Positions 18,070 to 28,137 are shown, numbered from the stretch's first letter. The stretch: 64,000 nucleotides of DNA from Treponema sp. (GCA_024402665.1 JAKSTI010000007.1:29724-93723), one strand, 5' to 3'. Made by a program: numbers and translations. Notes: generated by a model not told the origin, from the letters alone.

Positions 18070-20157
18070 ATGGCAAAAGTTGGAATTTCTGAACTTGCAA
18101 TTCGTGATGCTCATCAGAGTCTTCACGCAACTCGTATGACTACAGCAGATATGTTACCTGCTTGTGGTATGTTAGACAAAATTGGTTATAAATATGTAGA
18201 AGGTTGGGGTGGAGCTACTTATGACTCTTGTATCCGCTTCTTGAATGAAGATCCATGGGATCGTCTTCGCAAATTACACGCAGCAATGCCAAATACAAAA
18301 ATCATGATGTTGCTTCGTGCACAGAACCTTCTTGGATATAAACACTATGCAGACGATGTTGTAGACAAATTCGTTGAAGTTGCTGCTAAAAACGGTATTG
18401 GTTGTTTCCGTATCTTTGATGCTTGTAACGACCCACGTAACATGGAACGCGCTACAAAAGCTGCTAAAAAATCTGGTGTTGATGTACAGATGGCTATTTC
18501 TTATGCCGTAACACCATTCCACACAAACGAAAAATATGCAGAACTTGCTAAAACATATGCTGACTTTGGTGCAGATTCTATCTGTATTAAAGATATGTCT
18601 GGTTTGCTTAAACCATATGAAGCTTATGATCTCGTACAGAAAATCAAGAAAGTTTGTGATCTTCCTATTGAAATCCACTCACACGCTACAACAGGTCTTT
18701 CAGTTGCAACATTGATGAAAGCTGCTGAAGCTGGTGCTGATATTCTTGATACAGCAATTTCTTCATTGTCTATGGGTACTTCACACTCACCAACAGAAAC
18801 AATCGTAGAAATGTTGAAAGGAACTGAATGGGATACAGGTCTTGATACAGCTGCTCTCCTTGAATTAGCTGCTTACTTCCGTGAAGTTCGTACACACTAT
18901 TCTTCACTTGAATCTAAATTCCTTGGTGCTGATACACGTATTCTTCTTTCTCAGGTACCAGGTGGTATGCTTTCTAACCTTGAATCACAGCTTAAACAGC
19001 AGAATGCTGGTGACAAGATGGATGATGTACTTGCAGAACTTCCAAGAGTACACAAAGCTGCTGGTTATGTTCCACTTGTAACTCCAACTTCACAGATTGT
19101 TGGTACACAGGCTGTTATGAACGTTCTTATGGGACCTTACAAAGTAATGACACAGGACTTCCGTAACTTGATTACTGGTAAGTTCGGTAAACTCCCAACA
19201 GATGCTGATCCAGAATTGGTAGCTACAGCTCTCAAACAGAACAACATGGAAAAAGTAATGACATGTCGTCCTGCTGATGAAATTGCTCCAGAATGGGACA
19301 AAATGGTTGATGAAGCTAAGAAAGCTGGTGGTGACGGTTCTGATGAAGATACTCTCACATACGCAATGTTCCCTAATGTTGCTCCTAAATTCTTTGCTGA
19401 AAGATCTAAAGGACCTGTTGATGCTGCTTCTACATTCGCTAAGAAAGAAGTTGCTGCAGCTCCTGCAAATGCAAATACAAACGGTTCTTATACAATCAAT
19501 GTAAACGGTACAGCTTACAATGTTACAGCTAACGGTTCTGGTGATAACATGAGCGTTAATGTAAATGGTACAGCTTACAATGTTACATTCGGTGCTGCTG
19601 GTGCCGCTCCTGCAGCTGCTCCTGCTGCTGCTCCAGTTGTAAGTGGTGGTGTTGAAGTTAAAGCTCCTGTAGCTGGTACATTACTCCGTTATGCTGTTGC
19701 AGAAGGTGCTCAGGTTAAGAAGGGTGATACAGTAATCATCGTTGAATCTATGAAAATGGAACTTGAAGTAAAAGCTCCAGAAGATGGAAAAATTTCATTC
19801 TCTGTACCAACAGGAACTCAGATTCAGGCTGGTCAGACATTGGCTAATCTTGGTGGAACAGCTGCTCCAGCTCCTGCTGCACCAGTTGCTCCTGCACCTG
19901 CAGCTCCAGCTCCTGCTGCCGCTCCTGCACCTGCCGCTTCTGGATCAGGAACTCCTGTAAAAGCTCCAGTTGCTGGTACATTGCTTAGATATGCAGTTGC
20001 AGAAGGTGCTTCTGTAAAAGCTGATACAACAGTAATTATTGTTGAATCTATGAAAATGGAATTGGAAATTAAAGCTGGTGCAGCTGGTAAAGTTCACTTT
20101 GTTGCTGCAACAGGTAGCCAGATTGCACAGGGTTCAACATTGGCTGAAATCCAGTAA
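18070..20157 (+). CDS. oadA: Oxaloacetate decarboxylase alpha subunit with two tandem biotinyl domains
   Basis: 695 aa; the usual length is about 590. The carboxyltransferase barrel fills the N-terminal 300 residues (RDAHQSLHATRMTT, RIFDACND, SICIKDMSGLLKPYEA, IHSHATTGLS), then the PYC-type helical domain to about residue 440. The C-terminus carries two biotin carrier domains in a row, each with ESMKME: Lys562 and Lys662, exactly 100 residues apart, joined by an Ala/Pro linker. Before them a short unit NVNGTAYNVT occurs twice. The carboxyl group passes from oxaloacetate to biotin and then to OadB. AAAGGTGG precedes ATG. A pyruvate carboxylase B role is unlikely given oadG and oadB on either side. 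Confidence 0.93.
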   Translation: MAKVGISELAIRDAHQSLHATRMTTADMLPACGMLDKIGYKYVEGWGGATYDSCIRFLNEDPWDRLRKLHAAMPNTKIMMLLRAQNLLGYKHYADDVVDKFVEVAAKNGIGCFRIFDACNDPRNMERATKAAKKSGVDVQMAISYAVTPFHTNEKYAELAKTYADFGADSICIKDMSGLLKPYEAYDLVQKIKKVCDLPIEIHSHATTGLSVATLMKAAEAGADILDTAISSLSMGTSHSPTETIVEMLKGTEWDTGLDTAALLELAAYFREVRTHYSSLESKFLGADTRILLSQVPGGMLSNLESQLKQQNAGDKMDDVLAELPRVHKAAGYVPLVTPTSQIVGTQAVMNVLMGPYKVMTQDFRNLITGKFGKLPTDADPELVATALKQNNMEKVMTCRPADEIAPEWDKMVDEAKKAGGDGSDEDTLTYAMFPNVAPKFFAERSKGPVDAASTFAKKEVAAAPANANTNGSYTINVNGTAYNVTANGSGDNMSVNVNGTAYNVTFGAAGAAPAAAPAAAPVVSGGVEVKAPVAGTLLRYAVAEGAQVKKGDTVIIVESMKMELEVKAPEDGKISFSVPTGTQIQAGQTLANLGGTAAPAPAAPVAPAPAAPAPAAAPAPAASGSGTPVKAPVAGTLLRYAVAEGASVKADTTVIIVESMKMELEIKAGAAGKVHFVAATGSQIAQGSTLAEIQ

Positions 20158-20176
20158 TGGTTTTTGAGAGAAAAAT

Positions 20177-21628
20177 ATGGAAACAGTATTAAACGAAAAT
20201 AACAAAAAAAATAAATTTAAGATCTTCAGAACAAGCGCAATTGTTTGTATGCTTGCTGCAGTTCTTTCTCTTGCTGGATGTGGAGCATCAGGAAACAAAA
20301 ACTCTGGTTCTTCTTCATCTGCTGGTGATAAAGTAATTGCTAAATCTGAAAATGTACCAAGAATTTCTGTTTCACAGTTCTTTGCAAATATTGGTAAAAA
20401 TACTGGTATTTACAAGATCATTCATAATGAAACTCCTGAAGAAGCTGCTCTTGCTGCTGAACAGGCAGAAATTGTTGAACATCAGAAAGAACTTCAGGCT
20501 TTACAGGCTGCTGAAGATATGAAAGCTCATCCAGTTGAAGGATGGAAAAAACTTTTCATGCTCGCCATCGGTTTCTTAATTGTATACCTTGGTGCAGTAA
20601 AAGGTTTTGAACCACTTCTCCTTATTCCAATTGGATTTGGTACAATTCTTGTAAACATTCCTGGTGCTGGTATGGGTGATGCTCCAGATGGTATGCTTCA
20701 CATCATTTACAGTGCTGGTGTAGGAAATGAATTCTTCCCAATGCTTATCTTTATGGGAATTGGTGCTATGACAGACTTCGGTCCACTTATCGCTAATCCT
20801 AAAATGGCATTGCTTGGTGGTGCAGCACAGCTTGGTGTATTTGCTACATTGTTCGGTGTTGCTGTAATGAACTTCATTCCTGGTATTGATTATACAATGC
20901 TTCAGGCTTCTGCTATTGCTATTATTGGTGGTGCTGATGGTCCAACATCAATCTATGTATCTGGTAAACTTTGTCCTGATATGATGGCTGTAATTGCTGT
21001 TGCTGCTTACTCATACATGGCTCTTGTTCCAATGATTCAGCCTCCAATTATGAAGCTCTTAACAACAAAGAAAGAACGTCAGATTAAGATGAAACAGCTT
21101 AGACCAGTTTCTAAAGCTGAAAGAGTATTATTCCCATTAATGCTTTTAGTTGTAACAATTCTTCTTCTTCCACCTGCAGCTCCTCTTATTGGTATGCTTG
21201 CATTCGGTAACTTTATTAAAGAAGCAGGATGTGTACAGCGTCTTTCTAAGACAGTTGAAAATGAATTGATGAACATCGTTTCTATTCTTCTTTCTCTTGG
21301 TGTAGGTTCTCAGATGACACCAGAAAAGATTATGAACATGAACGCATTAGGTATTATTGTTCTTGGTCTTCTTGCATTCTGTATTGCTACAATGGGTGGT
21401 TTGATCATGGCTAAGGTTATGAATCTCTTCTTGAAAGATAAGATTAACCCACTTATTGGTTCTGCAGGTGTATCTGCTGTTCCAATGGCTGCTCGTGTTG
21501 CTAACAAAGTTGGTATGTCAGAAGATCCAACAAACTTCTTGTTGATGCATGCTATGGGACCAAACGTATCTGGTGTAATCGGTACTGCAATTGCAGCCGG
21601 TGTATTCATTGCTACATACGGTCTTTAA
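20177..21628 (+). CDS. oadB: Sodium-pump decarboxylase beta subunit with lipoprotein-like N-terminal extension
   Basis: 483 aa; typical OadB is about 370-430. From about residue 115 it is the polytopic subunit that couples carboxybiotin decarboxylation to sodium export, with [21 protein letters not shown] followed by [13 protein letters not shown], and [12 protein letters not shown]. The first 115 residues are extra: a basic start, a hydrophobic stretch and a perfect lipobox LAGC (Cys35), a Ser/Gly linker, then a charged Ala/Glu/Gln helix. The start is supported by GAGAG upstream; an internal ATG at 20518 would yield a normal-length protein but has only a weak site. A strong terminator follows. 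Confidence 0.92.
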   Translation: METVLNENNKKNKFKIFRTSAIVCMLAAVLSLAGCGASGNKNSGSSSSAGDKVIAKSENVPRISVSQFFANIGKNTGIYKIIHNETPEEAALAAEQAEIVEHQKELQALQAAEDMKAHPVEGWKKLFMLAIGFLIVYLGAVKGFEPLLLIPIGFGTILVNIPGAGMGDAPDGMLHIIYSAGVGNEFFPMLIFMGIGAMTDFGPLIANPKMALLGGAAQLGVFATLFGVAVMNFIPGIDYTMLQASAIAIIGGADGPTSIYVSGKLCPDMMAVIAVAAYSYMALVPMIQPPIMKLLTTKKERQIKMKQLRPVSKAERVLFPLMLLVVTILLLPPAAPLIGMLAFGNFIKEAGCVQRLSKTVENELMNIVSILLSLGVGSQMTPEKIMNMNALGIIVLGLLAFCIATMGGLIMAKVMNLFLKDKINPLIGSAGVSAVPMAARVANKVGMSEDPTNFLLMHAMGPNVSGVIGTAIAAGVFIATYGL

Positions 21629-21654
21629 TCAGTAGTTTTAAATAAACTATAAGC

Positions 21655-21695
21655 AAAGCAGTTCTAAAGATTTTCTTTAGAACTGCTTTTTTTTT
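21655..21695 (+). terminator. Intrinsic terminator of the oad operon
   Basis: Perfect 15-bp stem (21655-21669 with 21675-21689), loop ATTTT, followed by six T. Confidence 0.95.
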
Positions 21696-21804
21696 ATACA
21701 CAAATCCCATTTTTTATAAATATTTTTGTACAATTATTTTATATTTTTAGTAATTTCAAAGAAATCTTTAAAATGATAATCTGAATACAATTGAGGCAAA
21801 ATGT

Positions 21805-23166
21805 ATGCAGAATGAAATTAAGAAAGTAAATCGCGGCGCTATGACAATGCTGCAGCTTTCATTACCGTTAATTGCTGAAAACTTTTTTAGAACTTTAGTA
21901 TCTTCTGTAGATACCTTCATGTTAAGTTCATATTCTGGAACTGCAGTTGCTGGTGTTGGGCTTGTTTCTCAGTGGGTATTTTTTATTCAGGTTCTTTTTA
22001 ATGTAATTTGTATTGGTTCGGGAATTGTTCTTGCTCAGTATCTTGGTGCAAATAAAAAAGATGAAGAATTAAATCATATTGCTAAGGGTGGTTTCTTTAT
22101 GACAATCATCTGTTCTCTGGTATTTATGATTGTGATTTTCTTCATTACAAAACCGTTGCTTGGAGCTTATACTCTGGAAGAAGAGGTTAGAAAAGCCGCA
22201 TTTAATTACTTTATGATTTATGGTGGCATTGGGGTTCCAATTGTTGCAATCAGTATGTTCCAGACAAATATTCTTAGAACTTATGGATATACAAAAGAAA
22301 CACTTATTATCACAATTATTGTAAATATTTTGAATGTTTTAGGTAATGCAGTTGCTATTTTTGGTATTCCTTTCCTGAATATTCCTGTAACAGGCGCTGG
22401 TGGTGTAGCAGGTGCTTCTGTATTTGCAATCCTTGTTGGTAATATTGTAATGTTCTTTATGATTAGAAAACGTAAAGACATTCAGTTTAAATTATTTAAT
22501 TCTCCAAAGGTTCCAAAATCAATTTATAAACTGATTCTTTCTATTGGTGTTCCAACTGCAGGTGAAAATCTTTCTTATAACGTTGCACAGATTGTAATTA
22601 TGGCAATGATTACTTCAATGGGAACTTTTGCTATGCAGTCTCAGGTTTATACTCAGACAATTGTTCGCTTTGTTTTTGCAATTGCTTCTGCCACAGGAAG
22701 TGCCGTTCAAATCAAAGTTGGATATTTAGTTGGAGCCGGCCAAAAAGATGTTGCTCATAAAAAGGTATTTAAATATTCTCTTATAGCAACTTCCTGCTCA
22801 ATGTTTTTGATTCTCCTTGTTAATATTATTAAAGGCCCAATTATTGGCTGGTTTACTGATGAACAGGGCGTTATTGAACTTACATCCCGATTGCTGATTT
22901 TCTCTATTTATCTTGAATTCGGACGATCTTTGAATCTTGTTTATGTTGGTGCTTTAAAAGGTGCCGGTGATGTTAAATTCCCTGTTTTCTATGGAATTTT
23001 CTCTATGTGGGGAATTATGGTTTTCCTTAGCTGGCTGATTGGTGTTCATTTTGGTATTGGAATTGTTGGATGCTGGCTTGGTATTGGAACTGATGAAACA
23101 ACACGTGGTATAGTAATGGCATTAAGATGGAAAGGAAAGAGATGGCAGAAGAAATCTCTTGTGTAA
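21805..23166 (+). CDS. MATE family efflux transporter
   Basis: 453 aa, twelve predicted membrane helices in two halves. The N-terminal LSLPLIAENFFRTLVSSVDTFML and the second-half GVPTAGENLSYNVAQIVIMAMI are the paired MATE/NorM motifs, so it is an H+- or Na+-driven exporter of the inner membrane; the substrate is unknown. GAGG lies before the ATG. It is a single gene between the oad terminator and the topoisomerase promoter. Confidence 0.92.
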   Translation: MQNEIKKVNRGAMTMLQLSLPLIAENFFRTLVSSVDTFMLSSYSGTAVAGVGLVSQWVFFIQVLFNVICIGSGIVLAQYLGANKKDEELNHIAKGGFFMTIICSLVFMIVIFFITKPLLGAYTLEEEVRKAAFNYFMIYGGIGVPIVAISMFQTNILRTYGYTKETLIITIIVNILNVLGNAVAIFGIPFLNIPVTGAGGVAGASVFAILVGNIVMFFMIRKRKDIQFKLFNSPKVPKSIYKLILSIGVPTAGENLSYNVAQIVIMAMITSMGTFAMQSQVYTQTIVRFVFAIASATGSAVQIKVGYLVGAGQKDVAHKKVFKYSLIATSCSMFLILLVNIIKGPIIGWFTDEQGVIELTSRLLIFSIYLEFGRSLNLVYVGALKGAGDVKFPVFYGIFSMWGIMVFLSWLIGVHFGIGIVGCWLGIGTDETTRGIVMALRWKGKRWQKKSLV

Positions 23167-23178
23167 TTTTGTTTTAGG

Positions 23179-23207
23179 TTGAAAATTCGTTTTTTTTAAT
23201 ATATAAT
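23179..23207 (+). promoter_or_regulatory. Predicted strong sigma70 promoter of the topoisomerase B gene
   Basis: TTGAAA (23179-23184), 17-nt spacer, TATAAT (23202-23207); transcription would start at about 23214, giving a leader of about 33 nt with the ribosome site. Confidence 0.7.
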
Positions 23208-23246
23208 AATACTATACATAATTAAATTTAAATTTTTGATGCCTGG

Positions 23247-25484
23247 GTGGGAAAAATGGCAACCAAAACTTCTGAAAAAAACGAATCTACAGCTAAGACT
23301 GTATCTAAATCAAAAACAACTGCGGCTAAAACTGCACCAACTGCAACTGTAGCTAAAGCAACTGCAAAAACTGCTGCTTCTAAAACTGCTGTGGCAAAGG
23401 CTGCAGTGGCTAAAACTTCTGCTGCAAAAACAACTGCAACTTCAAAGACAAGTGTTTCTAAAGTAACAGCAGCCGCTTCTTCTGCAGTTAAGTCTGCTGC
23501 TACTAAGACTGTTGCTGCAAAGACTGCCACTACGGTAAAGGCTGCCGCTGCTGCAAAAACGGTTGCCCCTGGAACAAAGACTGCTGCTTCTTCAAAAACA
23601 GTTGCCACTAAAACTGCTGCGGCTGCAAAATCAACAACCCCATCCTCTGCTGTTTATGATGAAAATTCCATTCAGCATCTTGAAGGCCTTGAACATATCA
23701 GACTTAGACCTGGTATGTATATTGGTTCTCTTGGTGATGGTGCAAATGAAAACGATGGTATCTATATCCTTTTAAAAGAAGGTGTTGATAACTCTGTAGA
23801 TGAATTCTCTCAGGGATTTGGTAAACGCATTGATATTGAAATTAAAGATGGCCGTGTAAAAATCAGAGACTATGGTCGTGGTATTCCTCTTGGAAAACTT
23901 GAAGACTGTGTTAGTAATGTAAACACTGGTGCAAAATATAATAACTCTGTATTCAAACAGGCTATTGGTATGAACGGTGTAGGTATTAAAGCTACAAATG
24001 CCTTGTCTTCATATTTTCGTGCCGCTTCTATTCGTGATGGCAAAATGGCCGTTGTTGAATTTAAAAAGGGTGAAAAAATCAGTTCTAAAACAGGCAATGC
24101 AAAAGCTGGAGTTCCAAATGGCACATATCTTGAATTTGAACCAGATAAGGAACTTTTTGGTAAATACGTATACAACATGGAATATGTTGAAAAACGTTTG
24201 TGGAACTACGCATATCTTAATCCTGGATTACTGATTAAATGTAATGATAAAGAATATTTTAGTGAAAACGGTATTCAGGACCTTTTAATGAACGAAATGG
24301 GTGGGGTAGATAAGAGCCTTTATCCATTGTTGAACTATTCTGGTGAAAATCTTCAGTTTGTATTAACTCACGGTGCAAGCCTTGATAAATTTGTTTATTC
24401 CTTTGTAAATGGTCAGAGTACTGATGATGGTGGTACTCACGTTACTGCCTTCCTTGATGGTTTTACTAAAGGCGTAAATGAATTCTTCAAAAAAGATTAT
24501 GATATTAAAGATGTTACAAGCGGTATTTATGTTGCATTAAAAATTGGTCTTGATAATCCAATGTTTACATCCCAGACAAAAAATAAACTTGGTAACGTAG
24601 AAATCAGAACTCCTATTATGAAAGAAGTTCAAATTGCCGTTGATGACTGGCTTCGTCATAATCCACCAATTGCAGGAATTCTTGAAGAAAAGATTATCCG
24701 TAACCAGAAGGCTCGTGATGAAATCAATAATGTAACTGATAAGCAGATTAAACAGGCTAGTAAAAACATTATGATGAAGATCCCTAAATTAAGGGACTGC
24801 CGATACCATTTGCAGGATGGTGCTAAAGGCGCTGATTCTATGATTTTTATTACAGAAGGTGATTCTGCAACTGGACCTTTGACTCATGCCAGAGATGTTG
24901 CTTATCAGGCAATTTTCAGTTTGCGTGGTAAACCTGAAAATATGTACGGCCGCAAAAAGAGTGCACTTTTTGAAAATGAAGAATTGAAAAATCTTACATT
25001 CAGTCTTGGAATTGAAAAGGATGTTGAGAATCTTCGTTATGACAAAATCATTATTGCAACCGATGCCGATAACGATGGATTCCATATCAGAAACCTTGTT
25101 ATGACATACTTCCTTTTGTATTTTGAAGAACTTGTTCTTTCTGGTCATGTTTATATTCTTGAAACTCCATTGTTTAGAGTTCGTACAAAGGCAAAAACCG
25201 TTTACTGTTATTCTGAAGAAAGCCGTGATAAAGCTCTGGCAACAATGAAAAATGCTGAAGTTACCCGATTCAAAGGATTAGGAGAAATCAACCCTAATGA
25301 ATTCGGACAGTTTATTTTCCCAAGAAAAGAAGGGGAAAGTGAAGATAAGGGAATGCATCTTACACCAGTTTCAATTCAGACTCTGAAAAATGTTCCTGAT
25401 GTATTGAAGTTCTATATGGGTAAAAATACTCCTGAACGTAAAGACTTTATTGTTCATCATCTTGCTTCAGAAATTGATGCTTAA
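23247..25484 (+). CDS. parE: DNA topoisomerase IV subunit B with histone-H1-like N-terminal tail
   Basis: 745 aa. Residues 1-135 are an Ala/Lys/Thr/Ser/Val-rich tail with no predicted fold and many short KTAA/KTTA-like units, like eukaryotic-type H1 tails of some bacteria. The type IIA ATPase begins at about 137: HLEGLEHIRLRPGMYIGS, EGVDNSVDEF, GMNGVGIKATNALS. The Toprim part has ITEGDSATGPL and DADNDGFHIRNL. It relaxes or decatenates DNA with ATP together with the A subunit encoded 620 bp away on the other strand. The choice of ParE over a second GyrB rests on the short length of the core and on that partner. GGGTGGG precedes ATG. Confidence 0.85.
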   Translation: MGKMATKTSEKNESTAKTVSKSKTTAAKTAPTATVAKATAKTAASKTAVAKAAVAKTSAAKTTATSKTSVSKVTAAASSAVKSAATKTVAAKTATTVKAAAAAKTVAPGTKTAASSKTVATKTAAAAKSTTPSSAVYDENSIQHLEGLEHIRLRPGMYIGSLGDGANENDGIYILLKEGVDNSVDEFSQGFGKRIDIEIKDGRVKIRDYGRGIPLGKLEDCVSNVNTGAKYNNSVFKQAIGMNGVGIKATNALSSYFRAASIRDGKMAVVEFKKGEKISSKTGNAKAGVPNGTYLEFEPDKELFGKYVYNMEYVEKRLWNYAYLNPGLLIKCNDKEYFSENGIQDLLMNEMGGVDKSLYPLLNYSGENLQFVLTHGASLDKFVYSFVNGQSTDDGGTHVTAFLDGFTKGVNEFFKKDYDIKDVTSGIYVALKIGLDNPMFTSQTKNKLGNVEIRTPIMKEVQIAVDDWLRHNPPIAGILEEKIIRNQKARDEINNVTDKQIKQASKNIMMKIPKLRDCRYHLQDGAKGADSMIFITEGDSATGPLTHARDVAYQAIFSLRGKPENMYGRKKSALFENEELKNLTFSLGIEKDVENLRYDKIIIATDADNDGFHIRNLVMTYFLLYFEELVLSGHVYILETPLFRVRTKAKTVYCYSEESRDKALATMKNAEVTRFKGLGEINPNEFGQFIFPRKEGESEDKGMHLTPVSIQTLKNVPDVLKFYMGKNTPERKDFIVHHLASEIDA

Positions 25485-25506
25485 TAAAAGATTGATTTAG
25501 AGGCAA

Positions 25507-26106
25507 TTAAATGTGCTTGATTTTTCCATTGGAAAGGTCAAGCATTTTTTTTTCAAGAGAGTCAAATTCAGAAGCGGCAATTTCGCCTTTTAAGGTAATC
25601 TCACTGCCAAAATCTTCTGTCATATTAAAAATCTGATAGTTTTCCAGATTCAATTTTATCAATTTAAAAATATTGTAATCTACAGAAAAACAAAAGTACT
25701 TCTTTTCTATATATTCTTCAAAGGCATTTTCTGAAATTGCTTTTTCAATAACAGACTTAGCACCGCCAGAATATGCTTTTACAAGACCGCCAGTTCCAAG
25801 TAATGTTCCGCCAAACCATCTTGTTACAGTTACAATTAGATTTGTTACACCGCTGCCTTTTACAACATCAAGCACAGGTCTGCCTGCAGTTCCAGATGGT
25901 TCTCCGTCATCGCTCATGCCCATTACTTCCGCATTTGTTCCTACAATAAATGCATGAACAACATGAGTCGAATCTGCGTATTTTGTTTTTTGCGCTTTAA
26001 TAATATCTCTTGCCTGATTTTGAGATTCACAAGGAATTAATTCAGAAAGAAAGCGAGAATTTTTTATTTTTTCTTCAAACTGAACTTCTTTAGTAAGAAC
26101 CTTCAT
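25507..26106 (-). CDS. yigZ: YigZ/IMPACT family protein (UPF0029)
   Basis: 199 aa. EKIKNSRFLSELIPC, KYADSTHVVHAFIVG, SDDGEPSGTAGRPVLDV and TRWFGGTLLGTGGLVKAYS are the signature of the YigZ/IMPACT fold; the exact function is not settled (linked in eukaryotes to translation control, in E. coli unknown). Its ATG shares one base with the stop of the topoisomerase A gene (TAATG), so translation is coupled. Its last codons are the complement of the parE terminator. Confidence 0.93.
   Translation of the reverse strand: MKVLTKEVQFEEKIKNSRFLSELIPCESQNQARDIIKAQKTKYADSTHVVHAFIVGTNAEVMGMSDDGEPSGTAGRPVLDVVKGSGVTNLIVTVTRWFGGTLLGTGGLVKAYSGGAKSVIEKAISENAFEEYIEKKYFCFSVDYNIFKLIKLNLENYQIFNMTEDFGSEITLKGEIAASEFDSLEKKMLDLSNGKIKHI
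25514..25553 (+). terminator. Intrinsic terminator of parE, lying inside the yigZ reading frame
   Basis: TGCTTGA (25514-25520) pairs with TCAAGCA (25538-25544), then nine T. The T-run is the source of the Lys-Lys codons near the C-terminus of YigZ on the other strand. Confidence 0.75.
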
Positions 26107-28046
26107 TAAAACAATTCACCGTTTTCTGGTTTTTTAGGCTGAACTAAGATTCCTGCAACTTCTTTTGAAGCAATTCTTACGCCTTTTGCTTTCAATGATT
26201 TTTCTTCATAATCACTGGCCTTGAATTTTTCAGTAAGAACTTTAAGTCTTGGTTTCTTAACATAATTTAAGGCAAATGCAAATTCTTTTCTTGTATCAAC
26301 GTGGAGAACTTCCATTCCATCTGGAGCAAAGAAGTAGTCTCTGTTCATAATAAAGGCTGCAATTTTACATCGTTTTATGTATGCAAACTGTGTTTCTGGG
26401 TCTCTGTAAATAATTGTGAATAATACTTTAGAAAGACTTTCTTTGTCTGCAAGACCACAATGCTTTAATTCTGGACCTACGAACAGTTTTTTAGGGCTTT
26501 CTGATACAGACCAGATACCGCTTTTTCTGACATAAAGAATCTTATCATAAGGAGTTACTTTAAGAAGTTCTACGCCACCAGATACGTCTGTTCCAAGATA
26601 GCCAGATTTTTCATCATATTTAAGAGGCATATCTCTTTTTGTAACAGCTTTAACATCAACAGTTTTAATATTTGTAAGTTGAGTTTTGCGTTTTGTATCT
26701 TCTCCATCAAGTTTCTTCTCAATTGCATCAAGCCAGCTGATTGCATATTCAACAAGATGTTTCAGAGTTTTATTAATTTCTTTAATTCTGTCATTAATAG
26801 CCTGAACTTCCTGTTTATTCTTGCTCATATCATAAAGAGAAATACGTCTGATTGGGATTTTCAAAAGATGATCAACATCTTCATCAGTAATATCACGAAT
26901 TAATTCAGATTTGAAAGGAATGAACCCTTTATATACAGCATTAATAACTGCTTCTTCAGTTTTCATCTCTTCAATTTTCTTATAAATTCTTTCTTCAACA
27001 AAGATGCGTTCCAAAGTTCGTAAGTGGAGTTTATCAAGCAAATCCTGTTTTTCAATTTCAAGTTCCTGCTTTAAAATTCCAACTAACTGTTTAGAATGAT
27101 GCTGGATTACCTGTGTACAAGTCATCTGAACTGGCATGTTATCTTTAATTACAAGAAGATTACAATAAACTGTCTGTTCACATTCAGTAAAGGCATAAAG
27201 CGCATCAATAACATCTTTTGTATAAACACCGCGCTGAAGATTAATTTCAATATTTACTTTATCAGAAGTGTAATCCTGAATAGAAGAAATCTTAACTTTT
27301 CCGTTTTTAGCGGCTTTTTCCACAGATTCACACAAACTTTCAGAAGTTGAACCATATGGTAATTCCGTAATAACAATCTTTTTCTGGTCACTTGTGTCCA
27401 TTTTTGCACGAGTAACAATTTTTCCCAATCCATCCTGATAGTCGCTGACATCAATTAATCCGCCAGTAGGGAAATCTGGATAAAGATGGAATTTTTCACC
27501 ACGAAGGCATTTTCTTTCTGCTTCAATTACTTCATGGATATTATGACTGAGGATGTTTGTGCTCATACCAACAGCAATACCTTCTGCACCAAGTATAAGT
27601 ACCAGTGGAAGTTTTGCTCCAAAAGCAACAGGTTCAACATCGCGGCTGTCATAAGTGTCAACATATTGTGTTATTTTTGGATTTGTATTTAAAATTTCTT
27701 TTGTAATTGCTCTAAGACGACATTCAATATAACGAGGGGCAGAAGCAGAGTCACCTGTAAAAAGATTACCAAAGTTTCCCTGTTTATCAATAAAAAGTTC
27801 CTTGTTGGCAAGATTTACAAGGGCAGTATAAATTGAAGAATCACCATGAGGATGATATGCCATTACTTTACCACAAACGTTTGCAACTTTTGTAAAGTGA
27901 CCGTCATCAGTTTTAATTAATGTATGAATGATACGGCGCTGTACTGGTTTTAATCCGTCTGTAATTTCTGGAATAGCACGATCGCGAATAACGTAACTTG
28001 CATATTGAATAAAATTTTGATCAAAAAGATTTTTAACGTAAGCCAT
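26106..28046 (-). CDS. parC: DNA topoisomerase IV subunit A
   Basis: 646 aa, shorter than typical GyrA or ParC because the C-terminal beta-pinwheel is reduced. It cuts and rejoins DNA with catalytic Tyr106 in SAPRYIECRL. Other motifs: YASYVIRDRAIPEITDGLKPVQRRI, YHPHGDSSIYTALVNLA, FPTGG, and the coiled-coil part IFVEERIYKKIEEMKTEEA. It pairs with the B subunit encoded convergently at 23247. No GyrA-box motif is seen at the C-terminus, which favours ParC over GyrA. It forms an operon with yigZ. Confidence 0.88.
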   Translation of the reverse strand: MAYVKNLFDQNFIQYASYVIRDRAIPEITDGLKPVQRRIIHTLIKTDDGHFTKVANVCGKVMAYHPHGDSSIYTALVNLANKELFIDKQGNFGNLFTGDSASAPRYIECRLRAITKEILNTNPKITQYVDTYDSRDVEPVAFGAKLPLVLILGAEGIAVGMSTNILSHNIHEVIEAERKCLRGEKFHLYPDFPTGGLIDVSDYQDGLGKIVTRAKMDTSDQKKIVITELPYGSTSESLCESVEKAAKNGKVKISSIQDYTSDKVNIEINLQRGVYTKDVIDALYAFTECEQTVYCNLLVIKDNMPVQMTCTQVIQHHSKQLVGILKQELEIEKQDLLDKLHLRTLERIFVEERIYKKIEEMKTEEAVINAVYKGFIPFKSELIRDITDEDVDHLLKIPIRRISLYDMSKNKQEVQAINDRIKEINKTLKHLVEYAISWLDAIEKKLDGEDTKRKTQLTNIKTVDVKAVTKRDMPLKYDEKSGYLGTDVSGGVELLKVTPYDKILYVRKSGIWSVSESPKKLFVGPELKHCGLADKESLSKVLFTIIYRDPETQFAYIKRCKIAAFIMNRDYFFAPDGMEVLHVDTRKEFAFALNYVKKPRLKVLTEKFKASDYEEKSLKAKGVRIASKEVAGILVQPKKPENGELF

Positions 28047-28137
28047 TTTTTTCCACCCTATTTAATTATATAGTAAAATTTTCAAAAAAACAATATAATG
28101 GAAAATAATCACAAAATTATATAGGCGGAAGGTTTTT

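Noticed and set aside
18070..20157. oadA as pyruvate carboxylase subunit B
   Set aside because: Flanking oadG and oadB make the sodium-pump decarboxylase the better reading.
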